Shown here piece by piece: positions 17,049 through 23,127 of a stretch of DNA of 64,000 nucleotides. Every line of letters starts with the position of its first letter. The stretch's first letter is position 1. This DNA is from a virus. The notes below the pieces were generated by a model that was not told the DNA's origin, ran no database searches, and saw nothing but the letters and a program-made list of their open reading frames with translations. A program made the position numbers and the translations under genes. The DNA is taken from IMG/VR virus record IMGVR_UViG_3300042900_000549, positions 19,722-83,721 of that record; one strand, given 5' to 3'.

Positions 17049-18377
17049 ATGACCTCTTTCAACATTTACGAAGCATACGCTGCTGTTTATAATGAAGACC
17101 TTAGAGAAGATATTCTTTCTGTTGATGAAGAATTTGAATTCATTGATGGGTTGAGTGATAATGAACTTGATGAAGTAATGGAAGAAATAATTTCAGAAGG
17201 AACCGATATTTCTGAATGTTTTGAAGTATTTGATGAAATTATTTCGGAAGCAAAAGTAACTATTGGTGCTGGTTCAGGTGGAGAAGGAGTTGAACCTAGA
17301 ACAGTAAAATATGGTTCTGCCAAAGTTACCTCAGGAAGAGGTTCTGTAATGGCAGCAAAAGAAAGGCAATCTGCAAGAAAAGCATCAAGAAGAGCAGAAA
17401 GAGTAGAAAGAATCAAATCTTCTGTAAAAAGAGCAGCAGAAAAGGTAAAAACAAAATCTGCTGGTGTAGTATCTGCTGCTGCTGGTGGTGCTGCTGAAGC
17501 AGGTAGATCTGCTAAAGGTGCTGCTAGTGCAGCTAAGAAAAAAGTAACTGGAAAACTTGCTGCAGCAAAGGAAAGAATTAAAGGTGCTGTTAAATCTGGT
17601 AGAAGTGCCGTTGCTGGTGGTCTTCGCAAAGCAGCATCAAAAATTGAACCAAAAGAAACCGAGAAAAAAGGTAAGGAAATAAAAGATGCTGCTAAAGAAA
17701 GAATTTCCACAATTCGCCCAAATCTAGGTGTAGGAAGAAAAGAACGTGTATCTTCCGCTGGAATTAGATCAACTGGTGGACCAATAGGTCGTTCGGGGAG
17801 TCAAGGTAGAGCACTTCCTCCTGTAGGAAAAACAAAATCTGGAAAGACTTTAACATCTTCTCAGAGATCTACTCAAACTTCAGCACAGAATAGGAGACTT
17901 TCATCAAGACTTGGTGAAAATTTTGATCTTCTTGCTGGAATAATTCTTGAGGATTTAATCAACGAAGGTTATGCAGAAACCTTTGAAGAAGCACTTTATG
18001 TTCTTGAATCAATGTCTGATTATGCTGTAGGTGATATTGCAGAATCTTATCTTGCAGAAGAAGTTGAAACTGTTGATCTGTATGATGTAGTTCTAGAGCA
18101 CCTACTTGATGAAGGTTATGCGGATACTGAAGATGAAGCTTCTGTAATCATGGCAAATATGAGTGAGGAGTGGAGAGATGAAATTCTTGAAACCAAACTT
18201 GATCCAAGAGGTCGCCCCGCTTCTGGTCCAATGAATGCATATTCCAAACCAAAATCAAAACCAGACCAAGCACATTTAGATGCTATCAAATCATATGAAG
18301 AGAAGCAGAAAAAGAAAACTCCAGAGCAAAAAGCAGCGGAACTAAAGGCTTACAGGGAAAGACAAGAAAATAGATGA
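17049..18377 (+). CDS. Putative internal head protein with histone-H1-like core
   Basis: A 442-residue protein in three parts. Residues 1-75 are acidic and helical; the first residues (MTSFNIYEAYAAVY) offer an I-x-E site like those cut by T4 prohead protease. Residues about 85-235 are rich in Lys, Ala, Arg and Gly (KKVTGKLAAAKERIKGAVKS and similar), like histone H1/AlgP-type DNA-binding tails. The C-terminal part is acidic again, with two similar blocks (IILEDLINEGYAETFEEALYV and VVLEHLLDEGYADTEDEASVI), then a basic helical tail. A late promoter and the composition suggest a packaged, DNA-associated protein; this is inference. Confidence 0.68.
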   Translation: MTSFNIYEAYAAVYNEDLREDILSVDEEFEFIDGLSDNELDEVMEEIISEGTDISECFEVFDEIISEAKVTIGAGSGGEGVEPRTVKYGSAKVTSGRGSVMAAKERQSARKASRRAERVERIKSSVKRAAEKVKTKSAGVVSAAAGGAAEAGRSAKGAASAAKKKVTGKLAAAKERIKGAVKSGRSAVAGGLRKAASKIEPKETEKKGKEIKDAAKERISTIRPNLGVGRKERVSSAGIRSTGGPIGRSGSQGRALPPVGKTKSGKTLTSSQRSTQTSAQNRRLSSRLGENFDLLAGIILEDLINEGYAETFEEALYVLESMSDYAVGDIAESYLAEEVETVDLYDVVLEHLLDEGYADTEDEASVIMANMSEEWRDEILETKLDPRGRPASGPMNAYSKPKSKPDQAHLDAIKSYEEKQKKKTPEQKAAELKAYRERQENR

Positions 18378-18398
18378 GTTAAATATTAAATTATAAGT

Positions 18399-18424
18399 GA
18401 GGGTCTTTATGACCCTCTTTTTTA
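18399..18424 (+). terminator. Terminator between convergent genes
   Basis: GAGGGTC pairs with GACCCTC around five bases, followed by seven Ts on the plus strand. It separates the gene at 17049 from the minus-strand gene that ends at 18422. Confidence 0.85.
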
Positions 18425-18847
18425 TTCTATTAATAAACTTTTTTCAACAATACTATAAAGGTTTCCAACTTCACTACTAAAAAATTTACCTTCCACATTC
18501 GTATTGTAGTAATCTTCTCTTAAGATTACATCTCTTTTAAATTGTTCCATAGTCTCGTAAAAACTCATAGATTTCTTATGAGGGCAAAGATATAATATTT
18601 CTCTTAAGAACTTATCTTCTCCTAATACTTTTACATCTGAGATTAATTCATCGCAAGATCCGTAATATGTTTGCCATTCACTTTCTTTGGTTTTTCTTCT
18701 TCCTGTTTTACGATCTTTTTGGCGAGTCCAGAAGTGTTTTTTGCCAATATATTTCTTATTGTTCACCAGATTTGTAATTAGATATACAAACCCTTCCATA
18801 CCTTTAGGAACTTCTACAAAATCTATATTATTGTACTTCCAAGTCAT
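18422..18847 (-). CDS. SegE-like GIY-YIG endonuclease
   Basis: A 141-residue protein resembling the Seg family of free-standing homing endonucleases in T4-like phages. The divergent GIY-YIG core is visible as FVYLITN ... KKYIGKKHFW (about residues 20-42), followed by YYGSCDEL and the FLREIL region with the likely catalytic glutamate. It is the only minus-strand gene in this neighbourhood and is isolated by a terminator, which fits a mobile insertion. Whether it is active cannot be told. Confidence 0.7.
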   Translation of the reverse strand: MTWKYNNIDFVEVPKGMEGFVYLITNLVNNKKYIGKKHFWTRQKDRKTGRRKTKESEWQTYYGSCDELISDVKVLGEDKFLREILYLCPHKKSMSFYETMEQFKRDVILREDYYNTNVEGKFFSSEVGNLYSIVEKSLLIE

Positions 18848-18922
18848 TCTATAAGCATTACTAATAAGACTATGTATGCTATGAGTTTTTGTGGTATGCT
18901 GGATATATAGTTTAAAATTCTT

Positions 18923-19279
18923 ATGAAAATTTTTAGAGCACTATCAAAACTCTATAACTACTTGACAAAAGAAAAATCCTCAGTAGACTATGAAGAACCT
19001 CAAGTTCACAAAGAACCTGAAACCCAAATTATTGAGGAAGAAGAAATCTTGGAATCAACAATTGAAAACTGTTATGTATCTGATGTGCGCGATTGGGCTA
19101 TAAAAAAGATTGAACTTCTTCACGAAGCAGATCGTCATAGAAATGCAAAAGCACTTCTTGCTGAGTTTGCCGAATGGATTAATATTCCAGAAGGTACTGA
19201 AGAACTGGATTATCTTTGTATAGAAGATAATGAGTGGACTGATGAGAAAGAAGTGGATGTGAGGAAACCGAACCCTTGA
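18923..19279 (+). CDS. Unknown acidic protein
   Basis: A 118-residue protein: a short basic N-terminus (MKIFRALSKLYNYLTKEK), an acidic stretch rich in Glu (about residues 28-45), then a helical segment (DVRDWAIKKIELLHEADR). No family recognised. Its TGA stop is part of the TTGACA box of a consensus promoter, so the gene end and the next promoter are fused. Confidence 0.55.
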   Translation: MKIFRALSKLYNYLTKEKSSVDYEEPQVHKEPETQIIEEEEILESTIENCYVSDVRDWAIKKIELLHEADRHRNAKALLAEFAEWINIPEGTEELDYLCIEDNEWTDEKEVDVRKPNP

Positions 19280-19304
19280 CAAAACCTAAATAACCTCATA
19301 TAAT
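19276..19304 (+). promoter_or_regulatory. Perfect-consensus sigma70 promoter
   Basis: TTGACA (19276-19281), 17-bp spacer, TATAAT (19299-19304). The stop codon of the upstream gene is bases 19277-19279. A structured 130-base leader follows before the lysozyme gene. Confidence 0.85.
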
Positions 19305-19311
19305 GCAAAGG

Positions 19312-19437
19312 AACCCACTCAAAAAGTGGGTTTTGTCATAATGAGTCTGTGACGTGACACTTAGAGCCGTGGAAGATGCCCTTCGAGAGAGGTGGTATAC
19401 CCCTCTTCTATACGGATGCCGAATTCTATTAAACTAA
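19312..19437 (+). other. Structured leader or small RNA
   Basis: Begins at the expected transcription start of the consensus promoter. AACCCACT (19312-19319) pairs with AGTGGGTT (19325-19332), giving a hairpin at the extreme 5' end. Further dyads are visible, including GGTATACC near 19393-19400 inside a G/C-rich segment. It may be an untranslated leader of the lysozyme gene or a separate small RNA; there is no clear ribosome site before the next ATG. Confidence 0.4.
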
Positions 19438-20082
19438 ATGCAACAATTTTTTACTGTATCCTTTCCCCTTCTGGCGATGGTTACAACCAGCACAGTAACA
19501 CTGCCCCAAGTGTTTCCTCCTCCCCCCGTGAATGGTCCGCCACCATTCTCTATTATACGAGAGGAACCTACACCAAAGACAGCGACCAGAGAGGTTGCTC
19601 CAGTTAAACCAAAAGAAAAAAGACTGATTTGTAAAGGATGCAATACTAATGAAACTAAGACTGTAGAATTTTTACAGGAACGTGGAATTACTGACAAAAA
19701 CGCCCTAGCTACCATTATGGGTAATATCCGACAAGAGTCTACCTTCACACCTAATGTATGTGAGGGTGGTGCTAGAGTGTCTTATAGTGCTTGTAGGAGT
19801 GGTGGTTTTGGAATTATACAATGGACTAATGCTCCAAGGTATAATGGATTAGGAAATCATGCTGCCCGTACTGGTGGTGACCCATCAACTCTTGATACTC
19901 AATTGCAATATATGATGTATGAAGGTGATTGGAAGATGATTGAGAACCAAATGAAAACTCCTGGTAAGTCCATTACTGATTATATGAGACTTGCTAGAAA
20001 ATGGATCCGTTGGGGACATACTGGAGCAAGAGTTGATTATGCTTATAACTATGCAAATAAGTTAGTTCTTACTGAAGTCTAA
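19438..20082 (+). CDS. Phage tail lysozyme-type muramidase
   Basis: A 214-residue protein. The C-terminal domain (about residues 75-214; TVEFLQERGITDKNALATIM, IRQESTFTPN, GFGIIQWTNAPRY) matches the phage tail-lysozyme family that cleaves peptidoglycan glycan chains; the glutamate of RQES is the likely catalytic acid. The first 20 residues are hydrophobic and may act as a signal or anchor. A Pro-rich linker (PPPPVNGPPPF) separates it from the enzyme. Function may be lysis or cell-wall entry. Confidence 0.78.
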   Translation: MQQFFTVSFPLLAMVTTSTVTLPQVFPPPPVNGPPPFSIIREEPTPKTATREVAPVKPKEKRLICKGCNTNETKTVEFLQERGITDKNALATIMGNIRQESTFTPNVCEGGARVSYSACRSGGFGIIQWTNAPRYNGLGNHAARTGGDPSTLDTQLQYMMYEGDWKMIENQMKTPGKSITDYMRLARKWIRWGHTGARVDYAYNYANKLVLTEV

Positions 20083-20107
20083 AAACACATACAATAGAAT
20101 AAATATT

Positions 20108-20134
20108 GGGGATTGTTACATTTCCCCTTTTTTT
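20108..20134 (+). terminator. Terminator after tail lysozyme
   Basis: GGGGA pairs with TCCCC around ten bases, followed by a run of seven Ts. The stem is short, so it may be weak. Confidence 0.6.
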
Positions 20135-20536
20135 ATGTTTAATTTTAATTTTGGAAAGAAGAAACCAAGTATAAAACAATATGCAATTATAGGGATTGTA
20201 TTATCTTCCACAATTGCAATACTCTCACAGTGCTCTAGCATACCTAGCAATCAACTCTGGGATTTACTGGATGAAATACAGAGAAAATATTTTCCGCAAA
20301 CTATATTGAATGAGTTTATTATTAAAGATGATAAGAAACTCGAAAGAAGAATTGTTCGGGATGTTGATAGAGCAATTGATGATTATTGGAAACAATCTGA
20401 AGAGAAACCCGTAGAAGTTCCTGCTCCAATATTTTCAGAAAAACCTATTGATGAATCCGCGTGTTATACCAAAGAATGTAAGTCACTCGGAGGAGAAATG
20501 CGTTTATGTGCCCCCTGGGTTGATGACTGTAAGTAA
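20135..20536 (+). CDS. Putative lipoprotein
   Basis: A 133-residue protein with a basic N-terminus, a hydrophobic segment at about residues 15-32 and a lipobox-like L-S-Q-C, so it may be lipid-anchored in the host envelope. The rest is charged and helical, then Pro-rich, ending with four cysteines (CYTKEC, LCAPWVDDC). Following a lysozyme, an outer-membrane spanin-like role is possible but unproven. The start lies right at the end of the terminator T run. Confidence 0.55.
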   Translation: MFNFNFGKKKPSIKQYAIIGIVLSSTIAILSQCSSIPSNQLWDLLDEIQRKYFPQTILNEFIIKDDKKLERRIVRDVDRAIDDYWKQSEEKPVEVPAPIFSEKPIDESACYTKECKSLGGEMRLCAPWVDDCK

Positions 20537-20579
20537 AAAATGTTATATATAAGCATATCTTATTTTTATGGAGATTATT

Positions 20580-20774
20580 ATGTCACAAACATCACAAGAA
20601 CTACTTAATGCTATTGAAGAGTGGAAAGTAGAAGACGAAAAGTTTACTGCTGGCAATAATGCCGCTGGTACTCGTGCCCGTAAGGCGCTACAAGAGGTTG
20701 GTAAACTGGTTAAGACCCGTAGAGGTGAGATTACCGAGGAGAAGAGCGCTCGTAAGGCGGCAAAGGGGGGTTGA
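20580..20774 (+). CDS. Hc1-like mini-histone
   Basis: A 64-residue basic protein starting MSQTSQELLNAIEEW. The motif GNNAAGTRARKALQEVGKL resembles the histone H1-like Hc1 family of chlamydiae and some large viruses, and the end is EEKSARKAAKGG. A GGAG ribosome site six bases before 20580 favours this start over the in-frame ATG at 20568. Likely a DNA-binding, nucleoid-compacting protein; host or phage target unknown. Its stop codon is embedded in the next TTGACA. Confidence 0.6.
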   Translation: MSQTSQELLNAIEEWKVEDEKFTAGNNAAGTRARKALQEVGKLVKTRRGEITEEKSARKAAKGG

Positions 20775-20799
20775 CAAACCAAGAGGATCCTGGTATTCT
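20771..20799 (+). promoter_or_regulatory. Sigma70-like promoter for tRNA cluster
   Basis: TTGACA (20771-20776), 17-bp spacer, TATTCT (20794-20799). The upstream gene stops at 20772-20774, inside the -35 box. The first tRNA begins 80 bases downstream. Confidence 0.7.
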
Positions 20800-20879
20800 T
20801 AGGAAGTGAGAGTGATGCCAAAAGCACGGCACCCCGATAAGGGATACAGTAGAAGAACGCAAAGTCTTCCACTCTCTAT

Positions 20880-20952
20880 GGGTCAATAACTCAGTTGGTA
20901 GAGTAGCGGGCTTTTAACCTGTAAGTCGTGAGTTCGAGTCTCACTTGACCCA
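20880..20952 (+). tRNA. tRNA-Lys (TTT)
   Basis: Full cloverleaf: acceptor GGGTCAA/TTGACCC, anticodon loop CTTTTAA with TTT at 20913-20915, T-arm with GTTCGAGTC. No encoded CCA. AAA codons are very common in this A+T-rich genome. Confidence 0.95.
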
Positions 20953-20953
20953 C

Positions 20954-20982
20954 TTGACAATTGGATCCAGAGATGGTATGAT
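20954..20982 (+). promoter_or_regulatory. Sigma70-like promoter before tRNA-Arg
   Basis: TTGACA, 17-bp spacer, TATGAT at 20977-20982. It begins one base after tRNA-Lys and ends eight bases before tRNA-Arg. Confidence 0.75.
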
Positions 20983-20990
20983 TGTCTTAT

Positions 20991-21063
20991 GGGCACGTAG
21001 CATAATGGATAATGCATCATCCTTCTAAGATGTCGATTGCTGGTTCGACCCCAGCCGTGCCTG
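20991..21063 (+). tRNA. tRNA-Arg (TCT)
   Basis: Acceptor GGGCACG/CGTGCCT, T8-A9, anticodon loop CTTCTAA with TCT at 21024-21026, T-arm GGTTCGACC. Reads AGA, a codon favoured in A+T-rich phage genes. Confidence 0.93.
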
Positions 21064-21270
21064 TTGAAGTAGTCGTTATGCACATAGCATAGAAAGACGC
21101 TTCATATATAAAAGGATAGAGGTTAAGTCCCTGTTATATCCTTATGAGATATATCACACCTAATCCATCAAATCAAGAAAGTGCTGGGCAAACTTTGGAG
21201 GTTTTCTCCACTACCATTTGTGGGCTTCTGAGAACAGGAGAAATAAGGTTTGGTACTTTCTTCAAAACAC
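21064..21270 (+). other. Intergenic region in tRNA cluster
   Basis: About 200 bases with dyads: TATGC/GCATA near 21078-21091, and AAGGATA/TATCCTT around 21112-21143 enclosing a T-arm-like GGTTAAGTCC, which could be a decayed tRNA. A 59-codon frame from ATG 21145 runs through the next promoter into tRNA-Gly and is not accepted as a gene. Confidence 0.35.
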
Positions 21271-21299
21271 TTGACAATCTAAGATTTATGTCTTATGAT
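21271..21299 (+). promoter_or_regulatory. Sigma70-like promoter before tRNA-Gly
   Basis: TTGACA, 17-bp spacer, TATGAT at 21294-21299, followed by TGTCTTATT; the -10 and following bases repeat those of the promoter at 20954. Confidence 0.75.
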
Positions 21300-21308
21300 T
21301 GTCTTATT

Positions 21309-21379
21309 GCGGGTATGGTGTAGTGGCAACACAAGAGTTTTCCAAACTTTTATCCTCGGTTCAAATCCGTGTACCCGCT
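21309..21379 (+). tRNA. tRNA-Gly (TCC)
   Basis: Acceptor GCGGGTA/TACCCGC, anticodon loop TTTCCAA with TCC at 21341-21343, T-arm GGTTCAAATCC. Reads GGA. Confidence 0.94.
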
Positions 21380-21398
21380 TGAACCATAAGGTTCCTAT

Positions 21399-21470
21399 TC
21401 CACAATAGTTCAGTGGTAGAACTCAAAACTGTTAATTTTGCTGTCCCTGGTTCGAATCCAGGTTGTGGAG
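21399..21470 (+). tRNA. tRNA-Asn (GTT)
   Basis: Acceptor TCCACAA/TTGTGGA, anticodon loop CTGTTAA with GTT at 21431-21433, T-arm GGTTCGAATCC. Confidence 0.95.
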
Positions 21471-21472
21471 TT

Positions 21473-21480
21473 TATAAATA
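21473..21480 (+). promoter_or_regulatory. Late-type box TATAAATA
   Basis: Exact late box two bases after tRNA-Asn and 23 bases before the ATG at 21503. Confidence 0.55.
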
Positions 21481-21502
21481 CCCAAAGAAATATGAAAATA
21501 TT

Positions 21503-21763
21503 ATGGAAAACTTACGAATTAGATGTAAATCTTGTAATAGAGAACTGGAGGGTCACCCATCAAAAACAGTTTCTTGTGGATGTTCTAATATGGCAACTAT
21601 AGTAAACAATAATAAAATTACTGCACTTAATTTGTCTAATGTGGTGATGTTAAACTCTCCACATACAAAACAAACCAATAATGTCCTTACTAATGATGAT
21701 ATTATGTGGCAGGAAGCTCGAAGACAACGTAAAGTTCGCCGTTTAGACTTTGAGATTCGTTGA
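21503..21763 (+). CDS. Small zinc-finger-like protein
   Basis: An 86-residue protein whose N-terminus has CKSCNRE ... SCGC, a likely zinc-binding four-cysteine cluster. The C-terminus is basic (EARRQRKVRRLDFE). The ATG at 21503 is preferred over one at 21413, which lies inside tRNA-Asn. Similar short Cys4 proteins occur in cyanobacteria and their phages; function unknown. Confidence 0.65.
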   Translation: MENLRIRCKSCNRELEGHPSKTVSCGCSNMATIVNNNKITALNLSNVVMLNSPHTKQTNNVLTNDDIMWQEARRQRKVRRLDFEIR

Positions 21764-21774
21764 TGATTTTTATT

Positions 21775-21859
21775 GGAAAGGTGACCGAGCGGTTTATGGT
21801 GTTTGTCTTGAAAACAAAAGATGTGGAAGCATCCGGAGGTTCGAATCCTCTCCTTTCCG
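21775..21859 (+). tRNA. tRNA-Ser (TGA)
   Basis: An 85-base tRNA with a long variable arm. Acceptor GGAAAGG/CCTTTCC, anticodon loop CTTGAAA with TGA at 21809-21811, T-arm GGTTCGAATCC. Confidence 0.95.
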
Positions 21860-21917
21860 TTACATAAGATACTAAAACTCATTTAATATTATAATGTCAA
21901 CACATAATACTCATAGT

Positions 21918-21936
21918 TAGTATAATAATTATACTA
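21918..21936 (+). repeat. Perfect A+T palindrome
   Basis: Nine-base arms (TAGTATAAT and its complement) around one central base. The left arm contains TATAAT and a third TAGTATA lies at 21943. It sits 29 bases before a small gene, so an operator is possible. Confidence 0.4.
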
Positions 21937-21964
21937 AATTATTAGTATAAACGCACAAAACTCA

Positions 21965-22126
21965 ATGGACGATCACACTTACCAAAATTGGGTTAAGATC
22001 AAAGAAACTTTTGAATCATCCGGTAATACTAATAATATGTTTTACACAAGAGCGTGTGAAATAGTTAAAACTAAAAGAGATCCTATGGATAAATTTTGGA
22101 ATAAAAATAAACACTTGACAAATTAA
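21965..22126 (+). CDS. Small unknown protein in tRNA cluster
   Basis: A 53-residue charged, helical peptide (MDDHTYQNWVKIKETFESS...). No good ribosome site, but the frame is clean and placed between tRNA-Ser and tRNA-Pro with an upstream palindrome. The next promoter starts within its last codons. Function unknown. Confidence 0.45.
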   Translation: MDDHTYQNWVKIKETFESSGNTNNMFYTRACEIVKTKRDPMDKFWNKNKHLTN

Positions 22127-22143
22127 AGTTTTACTGCTATTAT
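22115..22143 (+). promoter_or_regulatory. Sigma70-like promoter before tRNA-Pro
   Basis: TTGACA, 17-bp spacer, TATTAT at 22138-22143, 14 bases before tRNA-Pro. Confidence 0.75.
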
Positions 22144-22156
22144 ACATAAAGAAATA

Positions 22157-22230
22157 CGGGCATTAGCGCAGTTTGGTAGCGCGTTCCGTTTGGGGCGGAA
22201 AAGTCAGAGGTTCAAATCCTCTATGCCCGA
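22157..22230 (+). tRNA. tRNA-Pro (TGG)
   Basis: Acceptor CGGGCAT/ATGCCCG, anticodon loop TTTGGGG with TGG at 22191-22193, T-arm GGTTCAAATCC. Confidence 0.95.
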
Positions 22231-22286
22231 TTGCCAGAAATTAAACTGGCACACTCAAATTTAAAACTCTTATAAATTCTATTATA

Positions 22287-22481
22287 ATGTCTACAACAAT
22301 TGCTCGAGGAATGGAAAGTTTCACCGTAGAAGATTTTCAAAAACACTTTGATGAATTAATGGAACGAGTTGAGAATGGAGAGTCTTTTCTCATTACAAGC
22401 GAATATGGAAATGCAGTAATGATACCATATTGTGAATTTGACGAAGGTAGTTCTTTTTGTAATCACGACGATGGTTGCTGA
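22287..22481 (+). CDS. Phd/YefM-like antitoxin, no toxin nearby
   Basis: A 64-residue protein matching the Phd/YefM antitoxin fold: FTVEDFQKHFDELMERVENGESFLI is the typical 'vseaRanf..ll..V..ge.v.It' segment, then GNAVMIPYCEF. Phd/YefM antitoxins bind DNA and neutralise RelE- or Doc-type toxins. No toxin gene lies next to it; tRNA genes flank it on both sides. It may be a phage-carried antidote to a host toxin, but this is inference. Confidence 0.7.
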   Translation: MSTTIARGMESFTVEDFQKHFDELMERVENGESFLITSEYGNAVMIPYCEFDEGSSFCNHDDGC

Positions 22482-22490
22482 TCCTTTTGT

Positions 22491-22564
22491 GGGAATGTAG
22501 CTCAATTGGTTAGAGCACAGACCTTATAAGTCTGAGGTTCTGGGTTCAATCCCCAGCGTTCCTA
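22491..22564 (+). tRNA. tRNA-Ile (TAT)
   Basis: Acceptor GGGAATG/CGTTCCT, anticodon loop CTTATAA with TAT at 22525-22527, T-arm GGTTCAATCCC. Reads ATA, a codon rare in many hosts but used here. Confidence 0.93.
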
Positions 22565-22589
22565 TTGGACACTTTTTTCAGTGTTCTAC

Positions 22590-22618
22590 TTGACTATAAA
22601 ACAACAATCTAGTATAAT
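22590..22618 (+). promoter_or_regulatory. Sigma70-like promoter
   Basis: TTGACT, 17-bp spacer, TATAAT at 22613-22618, 23 bases before the gene at 22641. Confidence 0.75.
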
Positions 22619-22640
22619 TACAGAGTCAACTTAAAAAACA

Positions 22641-22853
22641 ATGTCTCTTACTTTAAAATTCAAAAAAGATCTTCAAACACTTCGTGCTGCAGCAAAGGGT
22701 GATTTTTATCTTGATGTAAAGAATCCGAAACTTTACAAAAAAGTCCGTAAGTTCTATCAAAATGAAGGAGTTATTTTTTCTGATGATCCTCTTGACAATT
22801 ATGATATTCTAATTGATTATCTTGTTCAAGATCTTGAGACCGTTGAAGCATAG
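22641..22853 (+). CDS. Small conserved cyanophage protein
   Basis: A 70-residue protein: MSLTLKFKKDLQTLRAAAKG, then an acidic helical half ending DYLVQDLETVEA. It has its own near-consensus promoter. I recall similar short proteins in many T4-like cyanophages; function unknown. Confidence 0.6.
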   Translation: MSLTLKFKKDLQTLRAAAKGDFYLDVKNPKLYKKVRKFYQNEGVIFSDDPLDNYDILIDYLVQDLETVEA

Positions 22854-23066
22854 TAATTCTAAAGACACGGACGGTCTATAACAGCACTGGTCGGGAGCAA
22901 CCCCCTTTAGTCACGGAGAGACTCTAAAAGTACTGGTGGATCCAAAATGACCCCTCAATAGGTTTCCAATTTCCTTCAAAAATTGGTGGTGCGGATGGGA
23001 TCTTACTCCCGCCTGGTTTCCAATTTCCAGTTAAAGAATTGGTGGCGAGCCTGGTAAAAACCTAAA
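22854..23066 (+). other. Structured non-coding region with repeated hairpin
   Basis: No gene in about 210 bases. Two related units, 22961-22989 and 23015-23045, share GGTTTCCAATTTCC at the left and AATTGGTGG at the right, each able to fold CCAATT on AATTGG. Between them GGGA and TCCC form another small stem. The local composition is more G+C-rich than the surrounding genes. Possible small RNA or a long 3' tail before the terminator at 23067. Confidence 0.4.
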
Positions 23067-23093
23067 GGAGAGTTGCATAAACTCTCCTTTTTT
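23067..23093 (+). terminator. Terminator before glycan island
   Basis: Perfect eight-base-pair stem GGAGAGTT/AACTCTCC with a five-base loop and six Ts. Confidence 0.9.
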
Positions 23094-23101
23094 AGTATAA
23101 T
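23073..23101 (+). promoter_or_regulatory. Promoter overlapping terminator
   Basis: TTGCAT (23073-23078), 17-bp spacer, TATAAT (23096-23101). The -35 lies in the terminator stem-loop. Drives the glycan island starting at 23128. Confidence 0.6.
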
Positions 23102-23127
23102 ATATAAGAGGAGATTTAAAGCATTTT

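Noticed and set aside
17087-17710. 207-codon open frame on the minus strand inside the histone-like gene
   Set aside because: It mirrors the Lys/Ala-rich tract; its Ala/Leu/Ser-rich composition is what antisense of such codons gives, and it has no promoter or ribosome site.
19392-19607. 71-codon frame overlapping the start of the tail lysozyme
   Set aside because: Out of frame with a gene that has clear domains; Ser/Pro-rich text derived from the Pro-rich linker.
21145-21324. 59-codon frame between tRNA-Arg and tRNA-Gly
   Set aside because: It runs through a strong promoter and into tRNA-Gly, has no ribosome site and no recognisable sequence.
22961-23045. Possible CRISPR-like repeat pair
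   Set aside because: Only two imperfect units, no further copies, no spacer of regular length and no cas genes.
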